Shown here piece by piece: positions 11,447 through 25,790 of a stretch of 64,000 bases of DNA. This DNA comes from Lineus longissimus (Eukaryota > Nemertea > Pilidiophora > Heteronemertea > Lineidae). Under the pieces are notes generated by a model. It did not search any database, was not told the origin of the DNA, and saw only the letters and a program-made list of their open reading frames with translations. Position 1 is the stretch's first letter. Each line of letters starts with the position of its first letter. Where the stretch lies: contig NC_088308.1 of NCBI RefSeq assembly GCF_910592395.1, positions 7,453,001 to 7,517,000 of the forward strand. Reading direction: 5' to 3'. Position numbers and translations under genes: made by a program.

Positions 11447-14400
11447 TGGTCCTTAATGATGTGATAGAGGAAAGGCATGCTAGATCATTGCTGCATATTC
11501 AACCGTTTATTCTATTTTTTATCATCCTAAGTAGACTCAAACGTTGGATAGCTTTATGAGGAAATGTATAATTCTTTCTTAAAGTTTGTCATCCCGCCAT
11601 ATCATCAATGGCGAGTGCAGTAACTGTGATAATACTATGGGCATTCTACAATGCAATTACTTTGTATTCTGCCACGGCGCCTCGGGTGTTTACAAAATGC
11701 AGCAATTGGCACGTCCGCCATTGCCTACCACGTGCACTCAACGGTTAACTACAGACCATGTAAAGGCTCTTCCGGTGCTCCATCGGTTTCCGATGCGAGT
11801 GTCGTTTCGTTCAAGTGAGCGTCTCCAATATATCGAACCTCTTAGCGCCTAAGTATCCTCTCGACCGTGCCTGAACGCCAAATCAAGCCAATTTGGAAGT
11901 AAGTTCTCAATTCAATATATCCCATGGAGGAGAATTGCTTTCCTTTTAACAACACTTATGGACTCATCAACACCCGATGGAAAATAATGGGCAAGCACTC
12001 TTACTCGGTCAGGGAGAAAATACTTCTCTCAATATCAGTCTGCCGTTTTGGCGATGCTCACCACCATGACGTGATCGGGGTCGCCTGGGGGATATTTGGT
12101 TTGTTTTTCAATCGTCCGTCCTCTCCGAAGTTCAAAATAAAAACTACCGGTATTCTTCCGTAGCATGAGCAAACAAACGAAAATAATAAAAACAAAACCT
12201 TCGCATTTATGTTAAATTCAAAATAGACTTGTGATAAAAAGCTGACGAAGCTAAGTTATGAAGCTGTGTTTAGTAGTTATGAAGCTTTTTATTGGATCGT
12301 CGCGTGAGAGAGCATTCAGCCTTGCGTGTCATTTAACGCGAGCTTTATAGGCAGTGATTGTATTAATAACCGCACCGAAGGACTGGCTGATTACTATCAT
12401 TACCTGCATGATGACCGCCTGACATATTTAACTGGCTGCCACACACCGGTGATAAATCACTGATATTACCTGATCCTGAATTTAGTGTCAGCACGTTTTA
12501 TCATAATGAGAGATGTGACGGGATGGAAGCCATAAAACCACATATTTCGAGAACTGATGACGATTTCATTGCTTTGCGATCGCATCGCATGCAAATAAGC
12601 ATTGCTTTCTTTTTCCTTAAAGAATTGCACTACTGCTTGCTACGAGCTCTGCTGCTCTGGATGTCGTTGTACAGTTATTTCAAATGTGATAATTTGATAA
12701 AACAACAAAGCAATTACATGTACAAGGACTGTTTCATTACACGTGGAAATGTTCATGGCAGATACCGAGGACTGTTATTCCTCTCGATACACAACGTCGA
12801 GTACAGAATGAGACACAGATACTTGTCGTTTCAAAACATCTTTTACCAATCGTTTGCTTAAATTTTTTCCAACAAGAAAGGAATAGCTCACCAACTTGTT
12901 TAAGCCAAGAGAAAACCCTTCTCATTAAGTGCAGATAGTTCATTGAAGCTGCACGTTCGTAACCCATTCTTCATTTAACACGTTTAGAGCAGCGAATATT
13001 AGTGCCAGGCGTGGAAATGGGTGCGATCACCACCTCTGTGTGAGTCCACACAGATAAAGGATATCATTGCCACCAAAAGCGGAAACACATTTCTACCCGG
13101 ATGAATCTGAACGTGCTAATTGGTGTTCTCACCACATCAGTTTTGATTGGTTCGCTGGTTTGGTTTGTGATCAATCACTCAGTTTGGCTGAACCATCCAC
13201 ATGGCAGAGATTCAAGCTAACGGTCGGATGCGGACATTTCATGGTTAAATGGATCTGCAATCCAAGTTATTGACTATTTGTGGCCAGACTCTCAGAGGAC
13301 TTGCGTACCGCTGAAACATATGTTAATATGCACCATAATACCCGCGTTCACTAAGTATAAACTGGCGCATATACAAAGAAGTTTCGGCATATTTTCGGTC
13401 GGGATTGCCGGCTGTTCAGTAACGTGTGCGAGAGGGAGCAGCAAACAACTGGTTCTGGTATTCGAGGATGATAAACAATGAGAAGAAACATGATAAAAAG
13501 AAAAAAGCATGGACATACTATACATCCGTTCTTTCGGCGCGATTGGAAGGCTGAGTAGGTGAAGATAACCTAGTTCCGAACTACTCATGCCCGGCCGAGT
13601 GAAATCGCCCCTTCGTGTCCACCAAAGACTACACGGCTGAAATGCTTGACTGAAACCGGAGAAAAATCGAAAGCTGGTCGGAAGAAGAACGAGACCCGTT
13701 AGGGGAGGGAGTAACTTGTTTTTGGGCCAAAACCACTAACTATTGAGTGTGATCATGATGTGGTACGGGCAGATCGAGGCTACATTCGGTTGCCTAAATG
13801 AACCAGAGGGACTTGCGAGATGTTATTGAATGCTTATAACAGATCGTTACCAGGATTGAAACCAAAAGCCAAAATCAATGAATGAATTGTATATCATGCC
13901 TAGAACTTGGTGGCCCTACGATATCTCGCCGATATCCTGGGGTTAAGTGGATATCAAATGGTCGTCTTGATGATTTGGCTATGAATATTATATTCGGTTT
14001 AGCTGGTTCGGTCGGCTGGATCTGTGTTATCGATACAGGCGGCATGCAGTACAAATATTTAACTAGTGGTCCAGTCAATCAACTGTATTAGTTTCGGCAC
14101 ACATTTCATGAAGAGCCATGCCAATGGTTGTCTGAGTAGCTTTAGAACCAATCCTCCATTAAGAACACAGTGTTCTTCAAAGGGCACGTTTTATGAAGGG
14201 GCATGTTCAACCACGGTGTTGGATCGTGGTTACGAAACCATTTTTTATGGCATTTATGTCAGGGTGCAAACGGATAAACCTTTTTAATTGTTTTCTACCG
14301 CTTTTAGGACTCTTAAGAAATGACTTTGTTTCATTGTTAACTAGAAATTGGATTTCCATCTTTTGCAGTCTGAGTGATTAAAAAGTACGGTCATATGCAC

Positions 14401-14530
14401 ACATCCATATCTATTTATAAATGCACTCTAGAATGGAACGTAGAAACCTCTATTTATTTGGTAATCGATATCCTTGGCGGAAAATCTCTTTTCCCACCAG
14501 ATACTCGATATAGAGCGGTCATAGGGTTTA
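11447..14530. other. Long stretch without recognised genes
   Basis: Several ORFs of 60-112 codons lie on both strands (for example 12523-12861 plus), none with a motif I recognise. A 22-base direct duplication around TTATGAAGCT occurs at about 12256-12290. Confidence 0.45.
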
Positions 14531-14550
14531 GTTGTGGTGGTGGTGGTGGT
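14531..14550. repeat. (GTG)n microsatellite
   Basis: About six GTG/GGT triplets occur in a row. On the minus strand they encode a short threonine run in an ORF that has no other support. Confidence 0.85.
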
Positions 14551-16357
14551 CGAGGGAAATGGACAAACATAGCAACACCACAGAACACACTCATGGTTGT
14601 AAGGGATGGCACTTGAATCTTTCGAAAATAACAAAAAACAAAGTTTTTCACATGGTATGGACGAAACACTTGATGAACACTATCACAGGGCGAAATGCAC
14701 TTTTATTTAGGGGATCAATGCCTGATACCAGCTTATAAACAAACACTTTTTTTCTACCTATTATCTTGAGCATGTTTCAGGTTTGCCGATGATACCGTCA
14801 TCCCATGTAGCAGGAAGATTGGTCATACGTGAGTTATAGTCCTGATAGCGGCTTGAGAGGTGCATAATCATGATAATAGAGACATTAATATCTCTATCTC
14901 AATGCATGATTGCAGGAAATGATGGAAAATTATACATTATTCTTTCCGGTGCGCTCGGTAAAGGTTGGAAGACAAGTATGGGTATGCCTTGTTGGAGAAG
15001 GATAATGAATGTACTGAACAACATGCAAAAAGTATAAAGCACTGTCACAAGAACTGTCACAAGAACTGTCAAGGTTGTAGTTTTTATAAATGGACTTTGG
15101 CATAGTGATGAAATTTAAACCGATGTTTGCTTGTGAGACATTTCAATATGCTGCACGAGCCCACGAGCAACCAGCGCGGACACATATACAGTTGGACCCG
15201 GGGAATCTTTTGGCTGACCTCTTGCTTGTGATGTATATGCGGACGTTTCTCTGGGCGCACGCGATCACAAATGATTCAGAAGCGCATGTGGTGGATTTAA
15301 CAAAGAAAATCAACGTTAGTTATCGCTGCGGACAAAACGGCTGTTTTTGAAACTTGTCAACAAACTCTCGTGGACTTTTTTCCATAACGTTTAATGCTTT
15401 TGAGCTTACAATCGAATAATGGAATCCCTTGTCCCATTGACATTCCATCCTGGGGCACTGGGACAAAATAGAATGCAAGTTAAGCGCACGAAACACGCTG
15501 ATGTACATTCATGTAATTTGGGTTATTTATAAAAAGTTGGAATTCAGAGCATGTACGAATCCATTTTCAGATTCGAATTGCAAAGCCAATCGATTTCTGC
15601 ACTTCGTTGCACGGAGGTATGATGTTTGTCTGACTCGAAAAATTTCCGATACTTCTTCATTTCCTCAAAGCCGAGAATGAAATATGTATGACATTATAAG
15701 CCCTCTTTTGAAATGGCATCCGGTATTCGAAAGTGAAATCAATTCACCGTGAACGTCGAGTACAATGTACAGTATGCACTCAAATACTACATAATACCAC
15801 ATCTCCTAGTCGACTAGGAAATGAAAAATACCTTAAACGGATATTAAAAGATGGTGATATCGGTAGTTTTGATTACAATACCACTGGGCTACTGATGAAA
15901 GTTAATGAATTTGAGGTCAGTGTCATGAGTCGACGACAAGCATTCAATCACTATGTTTGTTACGCTGGTAAGTCACCTCAGTGGGGCTATGTTAAAACCA
16001 GAATCTTTCGATAGAAATGGTGAGTTTCTTGTCAACAGAGGATTTAACGGATTCAGCGGACGGGACTAAAATCATGTCATTTAAGCCGTTATCATTACGC
16101 TTTCATCGTAAAAATACAACACACTAATGTATTACAATACATGCAGATATGCTCTAGTTCGATTTTCCAATTTTTTTGTTCCTAATGTCCAAAAAGAGAT
16201 AAATATCTGTGATGTAGGAAATTCCCTACATTACCAGGTCTGGCCGTGCTCCAGCGGTATTTGGCGCAGACCAAGCCAGTCTGTTGAATTTGTTGAATCC
16301 CCGAATCTCCTGAATTCTCTGAGTTCTCTGTTTTGACGTGACCCCTAAGGGCGAGCT
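14551..16357. other. No recognised genes
   Basis: A 12-base unit ACTGTCACAAGA is repeated about 2.5 times near 15046-15076. An imperfect hairpin with arms TGCATAATCATG and CATGATTGCA lies at about 14861-14915. ORFs are short and unrecognised. Confidence 0.45.
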
Positions 16358-16369
16358 CCCCCCCCCCCC
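16358..16369. repeat. C12 homopolymer
   Basis: Twelve consecutive C residues on the plus strand. Confidence 0.9.
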
Positions 16370-16427
16370 TCATAGTTTTCTGACTGGTGCTACAGACAAT
16401 GAGTCCCTAGACACCATACATTTCACC

Positions 16428-16556
16428 ATTCAGCTGATATACGACGCTTGCATTATCTATGACATTTCAATATATAATTGATACGACGCTTGCACTATAT
16501 CCACTCAGTATGACATTTTAAAATTCAACTGATACGACATTTGTATCACCTCTAAA
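16428..16556. repeat. Degenerate tandem repeat, 42-51 bp, three copies
   Basis: Copies are anchored by GATACGACGCTTGCA-like words at about 16437, 16481 and 16532, each followed by TATGACATTT (first two) and preceded by TTCA(G/A)CTGATA-like sequence. Spacing is about 42 and 51 bases, so indels separate the copies. Confidence 0.7.
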
Positions 16557-17420
16557 GTGTGTGCATCAGTATTGACTTCATTAGCAGTTCTATCATTAAC
16601 AACTTATGATCCAAGTGCGCAATAACCGTTAAATTGGTAGACTTACCCCCTCCCCCTCGAGATAACCGAATCCATTGTGAATAATATGCCCAGATAAACT
16701 CTGGCTCTGGAATGGTTAATGGTATGTAAATTTCCCCTCCCTCGACCCCGGCGTTTTCACGGCCTGATTTCCCGGTGGCCCCCTCAATTTCTTGACAGGA
16801 ATAATTGTTATTAGCTCAGTATTAGATATCATGACAGTAGCCGAGCTGTCACTGTCCGCTAAGGCGCTATTAGGATGGTGTTACCCGACCAGACAGCCCG
16901 AACCACGCTGTCAGTGGCTGTATATCCGATCGGAAAAAATATACCAATATGTATTCCGGGTTCGGATTAATTAATAGAAAAAAGTTGTCTTCTATGAAAG
17001 ATGACAGAAATCGACCTGACTATTAAAAGGTTGTCTTTTTGACAGCTGCATGTATTCTATATTTAGCTTTATGTTACAAACACGCCATGTTTTATTTCAA
17101 GCGTTTAAAAATATTTCTCTTTGCGCATAGTGATCATGGTATGTTACTATAATTGCAGTTCCCGGGCTACAGTACCCGCCATACGGGATGTCCCAAACTC
17201 GATGCAAGGTTTGCCAACGAATGATGAAAGGTAATTGAGCTGATCCGCGTCACTAGGCGCAAATATGCGGAATCACGGAGTAATGAACAGTGAAACGCCG
17301 GATGGTCACTTAGTAAAAGCTAAAACCACCATGTGCGTATTATTGACTCGTGCTCATCACACCTTAGAGATTTTCTGGACTTCTAGAAAATTTCTACGGC
17401 CGAAGGAGCGTCCATCCCAT
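16557..17420. other. No recognised feature
   Basis: No coding or repeat structure stands out beyond short C-rich patches near 16645-16660 and 16735-16790. Confidence 0.45.
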
Positions 17421-17424
17421 CAAT

Positions 17425-17457
<33 letters not shown>
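17421..17457. repeat. (AAC)n microsatellite
   Basis: About 11 CAA/AAC triplets. On the minus strand this yields a poly-valine run inside an otherwise unsupported ORF (17383-17736), which I therefore reject as a gene. Confidence 0.95.
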
Positions 17458-20400
17458 AGCGACTGCCGCGCCCCTGTGCGGAGGTTGATCACACCCAACT
17501 TCTTCCATTCTGATGATTGGACACGCTAATCTGGAACACAGTTGCCTCACTCGAAAATTAAAAGGACAACCAACATAGCCTTTAAATGACAGACTATTAC
17601 GTAAAAACCCCTGCGTATCATTTAATTGACTAGCGCACATCGCGCTCAGCGGCTTCCTCTCTATTGTAGAACAAGCATTTCTTCCTCTTGTCAATATGCC
17701 CGCCACTTGATTAGTTAAACACACAACAATCGGCAAATATTTACCGCCTGAAAGAAATCGCTTGTCAAGTGTGGATCATCCGAAGAAATCGATAATGGAG
17801 TTTTGCGCATCACAACCAGCTGGCAGCACGAGTAGTTATCTTGTCCTGTGTCTTGCACTTTTAGCAATACTTCCCAAACATCTAAAACGGCAGTAATTAC
17901 ACAATTAATAATAAAATGCTGATACCAGCTTACTCTGCTTTAGGGCCTCATAGATACACTGCAAATCACAACCCCGGTTTTCTTTGCGATAGTGCAGCAT
18001 TTGGGCAGTGGTAACCACCGGCGGAGGAGAAAGACTAGTTCCTCTCGATTCTACGGTGGCTGGGAAAGTACATCACAATGATTAATTTCTTTTCAACATA
18101 AAAAAATTTCAGGAAATATCTCGATCGATGGACTTATTATCTCGATCGCTCGAGCACTCCCCTCCACACAAAATTACTTCTAATCCTGGTACTTGCAATT
18201 AGAATCTTCTTATAACCCGTTTCACTTGAATCAAAACTTGTTTGCATGCGATATGTGCTTTTTTCCTCATCGCTGTCGCACTTCCCACTTGTCATCGGTG
18301 TATTACAAAGAAAATCTCATTAAATTTGAAATCGAGTATCGTGTTTAAATGTTGTTTCTTTCTCGCGATTGCAAAGGCGTGAGCACTTCTTTTCTAAGAT
18401 TTCATACAAGCCTCCGTGAGAAACGATATCGTGTGAAACGCTTTACTTTCCAAGTTCGTTTTACGGTTTGCCGTATTCAAGTGATAAATCTCTCGCAGTG
18501 TATCCATCTGTTAAAGAAGGTACAAGATTGTGCTGGAGTGGTTACAAGAACGACTTCAATGTGGTGGTTGCGATAACATTAAATGTCAGGAAACAATGTT
18601 ACGTTCTAACGCTGGTTTCAGATTCAAGTTATTTCTTTGTAAACTGCTTGCTTTGAGATACTGATGCAGGGCAAATTGCGATCTGAAAGTTGAATCAAAC
18701 TCCCCGTTTCGGAAACAACCTTTCGAAGCAGACTTTGATAACTGACACAAGATATATCTGTTTGCTCTAGTGCGGAAGCATGTTTGGAAATTCGATAGTC
18801 CTTATTTCGTGCAAGATCCGACCGATAGGTACATCCTCGTCCAGCATGCCTTTGGACCCAGTCGAGGCTATTCGGAGGCAATGGCAGCCACTTCAAGCAG
18901 GGACAGATTGACGTTATAAATAGATTTAGTTCCGATCTTGCGCAAGGAGGACGTCAACCTGTCAAGGCTTCGCGCCCATCCACGTTGGTTTTTAAAATAT
19001 TCCACTCTGGATATTTCGTATGATGTCGTAGGGAAAAACCCTGAATCTAAGGATGCTTCACACCATGATCCCCATTGTTGTGTAAAAAGAGGCAACGCCT
19101 TCCTCATCAAAAAGGGCCAGACTCTCATTAAAGTTCAGGGCGATATAAATGAGCTATTCTTCCGAATCACAAGTCAAGCGTTCACTTCTGACTTATTACT
19201 ACTTGACACTTTGCAATTACTTCCTCTGGGGTTATTTTTATACTAGCTCACTTGCTTTGAAAGCGATGTTAATATACTCATTAAATGTATAGCGAACGTC
19301 ACTTGTTAAAGTTTATTGTCAACGAGAAAAGCAGGTGCATCATTAAGTGCTCTCTCACGTGTGGTGTGAATAGGTGTCGAGGCCCTTTTTCCTTGAGATT
19401 CATATCAGTGGATAATGAAAGAAATCTCAAAAAGGAACGTGAAAACAGTCATGTTTGATATTGAAATGTCGCTGTGGGGTGATTTTGGTGATGGTTTTAC
19501 TTCATTTATACAGGTAACTGGAAATTTTTTTGGCAAATCTGAGATATTCGCGAAAACCACAAAAATAAGACGCCCTCGAAAATGGGGCGTTTACTAAAGT
19601 CTACAATATCTTATAAAATTGACAATGAAGGGGAAAGGTTTTAAGTCGGAAAACCTGCATCTATATCTAAAATCTCAGGAGAAGATATCGGTCTATAATC
19701 TACTCGATAAATTCGCAATCACCTGTGTTTCCGAGAGAAAAGAGTCGAATAAGAGACCAAATAGTATGTTGAGATATGTTCCATTTTGATGCAGGCGGGG
19801 AAATCAAAATTTAAGTTTGGGAACACGATGGGGAGATACAGTTATCATGATTTCCTGGGGTGGTATTTTCACTGACTGATTTATACCTGTTTGTGTCATC
19901 TTGTCTGGTTAAATGTCTACTTGTGTGTTACACGGATTGACGCCTGATACCCTTAACGCACCTAAGATACGAAACAGCACATAAAACTGACAAAAACACG
20001 CCCTTGGCGGTAAGATACAATCGTTTTTCTTGGTTTCTCAGCCTGCTCCATCGTAAATATGCATTGAGTAGTGTGTATGGATTTTACTCTAAATTTACGA
20101 CATTTTAGCAAATTAAGGCACGGGTTTCGCTGATCCTGACTATGCCGTGGTGCACCTGTGTGTGTATCTCTGTGATCATAAGGTCTACGTTGGCGAGGTT
20201 GACTTGAGTATGAACTAGTATCACTGAACTGCATTGTACTGTTAAAATAAAAAACTAAAATAAAGCTTATTTGTCAATCCTCTACCCAACTCAGAACCGC
20301 CAATCCGTTCATCGCAGGACACACCCAATATATCACATTGTCACGACTTCACATTCGCCAGACAACACGTAGAAGCCACCTTACAAACAAGAACATTATG

Positions 20401-23400
20401 TTTCTATCAGTGTCCAACGCGTGTCCCAAATATCATCACACGAAAGGACCATCTTCACCCACTCTTACATTGAGGTGTCACGTACTCATGTAACTCCCGT
20501 TTCAGATATCCACGGAACAAGCTAGACGCGACAAAAACGGTTTGAAAACAGATCGTTCCAAGCAAAGAAACTAAAACCAATTGACACCAGTTCTCTTATT
20601 TCTTTGTCTCGGAGGCTCCCCGAGGACACAGCCAGTTTAGATGTTATCAACGCGTATGTAACTCGATGACTTGTCGCTTCCTGCTGGATGGGGATGCAAT
20701 TATAACTATAAAAAATGATATTTTTATGTAAAAGATGTATTACGCTGCTGTGTAGATGGAAGAACGGACACTGCAAGTTATCCGCCATTTTGCTGTCTGA
20801 TAGCTTATCGCAAACTTCATTCTTCTTCGAAGTTTTTACGAATCGCGAAATTTGGTAGTCTGTGGTTCAGAGGCAGTTGGTTTACCAAATTGATAAAAAG
20901 GCGCTTGTGTTTCCGTAACTAGGCATACCGAGGTGAAGTTCGATGAACTAAGCCTCTTATAGAACTTTGCCAATATTCAAGGCAGGTATCATAATCCGGG
21001 TGTTAACGTAAATGTATTTGATCCTTTACCAATGACAACATTGCCCTCGAATATTTTCTATTGTTACGAGATTATTCACAAAACAGGTGATATTGGGGAC
21101 AATTCATTCGCGTGAAATTCAGCTAAAATATTTGTATTTGAAAAGTAACAGCTAAGCGATTCGTGTGAAGCAAACCGCCAAGCGGCAGGGATCGACACTA
21201 TACTGACTAATATACGGGCGGGTGGTCGCGGTATACAGCAAGTGAAGCATTACCAATACTGCATACAACTATCAGACGCTAAAGTCGTTTTCAGGTAAAC
21301 TTAGGCAAGATGAAAATGCTGTCATTTGATTGGATGTCAATAATATGATGTCATGAAATTATTCCCTGATTGTTGCATCATAAGCCGTAACAACCCATAA
21401 ACTCACATAACCATGTTATTCCTTGAATTTACCCTCTGTTGTTGCGAACTGCAGCTGACTTTTACTCTCGTGCACAAGCCTATCTTAAATTTGAGTCAGA
21501 ATAAAGTACCACTAGAGTTCGGTTGGTCAATATCATTATCAGTAGAAACAAACACTACAAAAAGCCCAATAAATTTAGAATGAGGATGTCATACTTAAGG
21601 CAGCTAATCAAATATCGGGACGTCTTTTGTGGAAATGTTTCGGTTCGAACAAATACAAACTCTCTACCAGCGATATGAAGCGCACTTACCACACTTGAGG
21701 GCAACATAGGGTAAACGGGGAGTTGACATTGAATATCTTACCATTGGAGATTTTGAGGAAAATCCACACTCTCAGGTTTTTACGAACCTTTTAGCACCAA
21801 CAGATAAAATAAATAATCTAAAAGCTCGCAAAATTATACTTTCGTTGGAAGAAAACAGCTGGCGTATTTTCTCCTTAAAGTTCGGTACACTACTTTTGGG
21901 CCATCTCACAATAGGTTGGCTGGATTTCAGATGTAAGCTAACGTATCAAAAACAACGAGAATGAATTCGAGCAGAATATAAAGGTTTCAGCTACGTCAAT
22001 GTAGTTCCTAATGATGTCTTCCAAGAACTCGGAGATGCTGCCTCGGCTCAAAGCATAGGAAAAGTACAAGTGCTAAACCGTTTCATACTGGCTAGAGGCA
22101 ACTCGTATTCTGCGCCAATAAATTATTCTGCTGAATTCTTATGACTCGTGGGAACAATTACAAGGCCGCCACATGGAGATATATTTTTATCGATAATGTT
22201 CCATTCTTCAACTACTGCGAAGAGTGCAACCTTAAATACAGACTTCGACCAAGACCAGTGTATGATGTGTCCATTGACACTGTGTTATGTATTCTAAAAT
22301 ACCCGGATTTAGAACAAACCGCACTTTACAGTGTAAATGCATTATGCGCAAACGAAGCCTCTTTTTGAATTCAGTGGTTATGGGGCAACCACTGTGTTCA
22401 TATTCCTGAACATTTTTATCATAAACCTTTGCTTGTGCTTGTGTGGCTAAACAGTTAAAGCGTTTAAACATACCAAAACGCATGAAAAATTCTATATTCT
22501 CTGAAATTGCGTATGGTCTGATTGCTGAAGATTTGCGCAATATGGAACGCTGTGACATTGGCAAATTAGATCAAATGTGGGGACGTGTTGGGAGTAAAAA
22601 AACATATCCCACGATTGGGTTCAATAACATACATGTATAGCATCTTTTGAAAAAAGCGTCTGACAGCAGAACTTGGAGCATAGCCGTCCGGCGCTTGCTG
22701 ATGCCGTCCAGTCCTATTCTCGAGTCCGCACTTACGTCGACTGTTGTGAGTCGTCTCCTGACTTCACGCGTTAATGAACGTACATGTTCAGAACAAGTAC
22801 TTACAATTTTAAATGTTGCTTTTAGTTTGTTCCCAATAGACAATGGCAGCAGTAACCAATTATCACATGTTATGGTCGAAATATTTAGTAATGTAGTCTT
22901 TGTCGTCAGAACGAACGAAGCAAAGCATTTGCTCAGATCTGCTCGTAATGAGCCTTCTTTCCGATAGAACAACATTGTTACAAATTGCAGTAGTTTTTTC
23001 TTTTTCCTAACGAAGTGATGACCTCACAAGTTTGCGGTAATTGCTTAAGAGAGATAAAGAAAGACTCCATCAATGGGAAAAGTAAAGTTTCGACAGGTGT
23101 TTCAATCCAAATTGAATTCAATGAGACTAGCTTAGATTTCGAGACAGGACTAATTGGAAGGGAAAGAAATGGTGTACACTTTACGCTTGAAGTTTGCGTA
23201 ATAATACATCCATATCTACAGTCATGACATTTACATTTAATTTTTCTTTTATGATTCGCCCATTTTCAAAAGCATGACTTTAAATTATACCCTTTGACTG
23301 GTTCATTACAAAGTGAACACGCCGAGGTGCAGAACTCCACACAATTGATTGGACAATAGCACTATACAATTACTCAAAAAATCTGCTTTCAGAAATATCT

Positions 23401-24140
23401 AAATGAGGTTGATAATCATGTTAGCAATCTTGATGGTTGACGACAATTTAAGTTTGACCAACTAATAATTACACATATCTTCAAAAGGCTATCATAAAAT
23501 AAATTAGTTACATTAAGGTATCGTTTTTCATATTATGATAACATTTGCTTTCCTTGTTACTTAGCCTGTTAGCGAAGTTTTAAGGGAAGCCTTTTGAACA
23601 ACGAACTTTCTATGCTCATGCATTGGTGTAGATAAATATTTGTCGCTTTAGTTAAAAGAAAGGGGTTTCTTTCTGATCCATTTTCGGCAACAACAGGGTA
23701 TCACGCGGATAATTCAGCAATATTCCTCTCACGAATGAAGGCATCAATGAGTGCTCCCAAGAATAATAAATCTTTCGTAAATATCAGTGTTGCCAACAAA
23801 GCGCATGGTATAGTTTCATACTCTCTTAGGGCGTGTTAGGTCACATGTAGAGAGCTTATACAATACCGTGGCGTCCGCCATGTTAGTGGTGTCCGATTCG
23901 TAACGGCTGAGGCTACATATTAAGTAGATGGCCGAAACTTGGCATGATGGTAGCTTTGGGAAATATACCGAGACGTTTTTTCCTTTTCGCGATTTGACCT
24001 AGTTTCTGGTCTCAAGGCAGCAATCTTGAAAAACCGTCTTTTGCCATTTTGAAGCCAATGGCTGCAACTAGAGTGATGAAATTATTATAGTTGGTGTATC
24101 TATTAAGCCTGAGACTACATCACGTATCATCAGGGTGTTT
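17458..24140. other. Long stretch without recognised genes
   Basis: About 6.7 kb with only short ORFs. The longest is a 134-codon minus-strand ORF (22571-22975), overlapped by a 106-codon plus-strand ORF. No motif is recognised in either. A short ATCTCGATCG duplication lies near 18117-18146. A TACATGTA lies near 22630. Confidence 0.45.
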
Positions 24141-24520
24141 GATTCGACCTACCTTTAAAGGTCAATGAGGTCAAACTCTAACATTTTACAAAGATGTCAC
24201 GTTTCTTTACTAAACTATTCAAATTGTGATATGCATGCTTACACCTATTGAGCATCTCTGCATATTTACAAATATTTAGGTCAGTGCGACATACTTTTTA
24301 GGTAGGTAGGTCAAGGTCATAAAAATTCTATGTGGGTGATATATCAAGTATAAGTGTACATAAACGTTCACTCTTCTGACCTTCAAACGTGTGTCATAGG
24401 TTAGTCTGAGCAAGCTTAACATGGTGGTTGAAAAATGTTGGCCTTGACCTAATTTCCAAGGTCACCGAGGTTACACTCTATGAAATCATAACGGTATACA
24501 CATTTCTTTCATTGACAGCA
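24141..24520. repeat. 300-bp-period duplication conserving AGGTCA half-sites
   Basis: Positions 24141-24180 and 24441-24480 align without gaps at an offset of exactly 300. Both carry CGACCT or TGACCT, an 8-base spacer, AGGTCA, 3 bases, AGGTCA or AGGTTA, then ACACTCTA or AACTCTA. Similarity continues weakly into TTTCTTT-containing sequence downstream. The first copy has a perfect direct repeat of AGGTCA spaced by three (24159-24173). Between the copies, about 24302-24324, lies AGGTAGGTCAAGGTCA. These hexamers are the consensus half-site for nuclear receptors (established knowledge). Whether they are bound here is unknown; they may simply be part of an old repeat. Confidence 0.65.
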
Positions 24521-25790
24521 GGTGACATAGCCCCTGGCCATTTCACTTATTTTATGAACCAGTATATGTTTAGCAAGCCTTGTGAGGTTAATGCACCAAG
24601 CTTTTTAAAACTTCTGTATCTTATACATTAGCGCAGCTATATCTTCCAGCGACCTGAGGTTATGTGACCTTCCACCTTCTAAATTGCGAGAACAATGCGT
24701 TAGATAAAGCAAGCCTTCGGGCTAATTGCGTCTTGTGATGGGAAGATCACCAACTAAGTGTCAAATATCAGCAAGACCGATGTATTAACAAGGCATGAAG
24801 GCCGGCCGGTTAAGCAACGCTCACGTGTCGCCATATGGTATTGTTATTTTCGCAAACCTAGCATCAATAGAGGGTACTGGGTTTACTTTATTTCAGCCCT
24901 AACAGATAGTGACCCGAATCAGTCAATGATATCAACTATCGGTGACATCATTTTTTGCCATGAACGGGAACGGAGTTAGAAACATTGCCTATAAGCCTTC
25001 TCTCCACTCCAGTAGGTATGTAAACTGGGATTATCGCTCTTCTTTATCAGTAATTACACTTGGTAGAGTAAAACTGAAATACTGTTGCGATATGTCTCGT
25101 TTTTTCCTCTAGCCATCAATACCCATCAGTTATTACAAAAGGCAGGTTTTGCAACCCTTACGAAGGCGAAAAAGGACGAAGTACGAACGCCGATGCAAAT
25201 GTACTTGATTAAGGACGATTTTTTTGCGTTATAATCATCTCGATTCCTTCTACTAGTAAAGTATCGATGCCTTTTTCTGAGCGTCGCGAATAGGAATTCA
25301 TTCAGGACTTGATGACACCCCAGACGCGTCGTTCGTCGTCCGTCGTCCGTAGAGGTTTTAAACCCTGTTTCCGAGCACAAGAATCTGTTCCATGGCCCTA
25401 CTGGCCAAAGCTATACTATGATCAAAATGAAGTGTGCTATTTCTCGGTCAAAGCTAGATGTCAACAACCAATCCAATATTCTTTCACAAAGGAAATGGCG
25501 CCACACCATCTGGTCAATACGCATGCGTGATTTCATTTCCTGCGCGACATTTTGGATAATTGGTTCCCTTTCAAGTGTGATGTTGGCTGAAAGGAGTCAC
25601 TGTAATATAGAGCGATATGACCATCGTAGTGACAAAGTGCATATGATACTCTTTATCAAGTTCTTTGTTACCAGTCCCCTACTTCCAATTGAAAATACTT
25701 TCAGGTAGCCGCGCTCCCATCATGAGGACGATTTGGTCTGTATGTTTCTTTTGATAACGCAATAAAAAACACATATTCAGCTTGCAATCC
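24521..25790. other. No recognised genes
   Basis: A CGTCGT/CGTCC-rich patch lies at about 25325-25351. A few more scattered GACCT/AGGT words occur near 24650-24675. ORFs are under 100 codons and unrecognised. Confidence 0.45.

Noticed and set aside
14782-14802. FADDTVI, a match to the reverse-transcriptase catalytic box, on the plus strand
   Set aside because: The flanking residues do not resemble any RT and stops follow closely; seven residues alone are not enough.
17383-17736. Minus-strand ORF with a poly-valine segment
   Set aside because: The valines are an AAC microsatellite read on the other strand.
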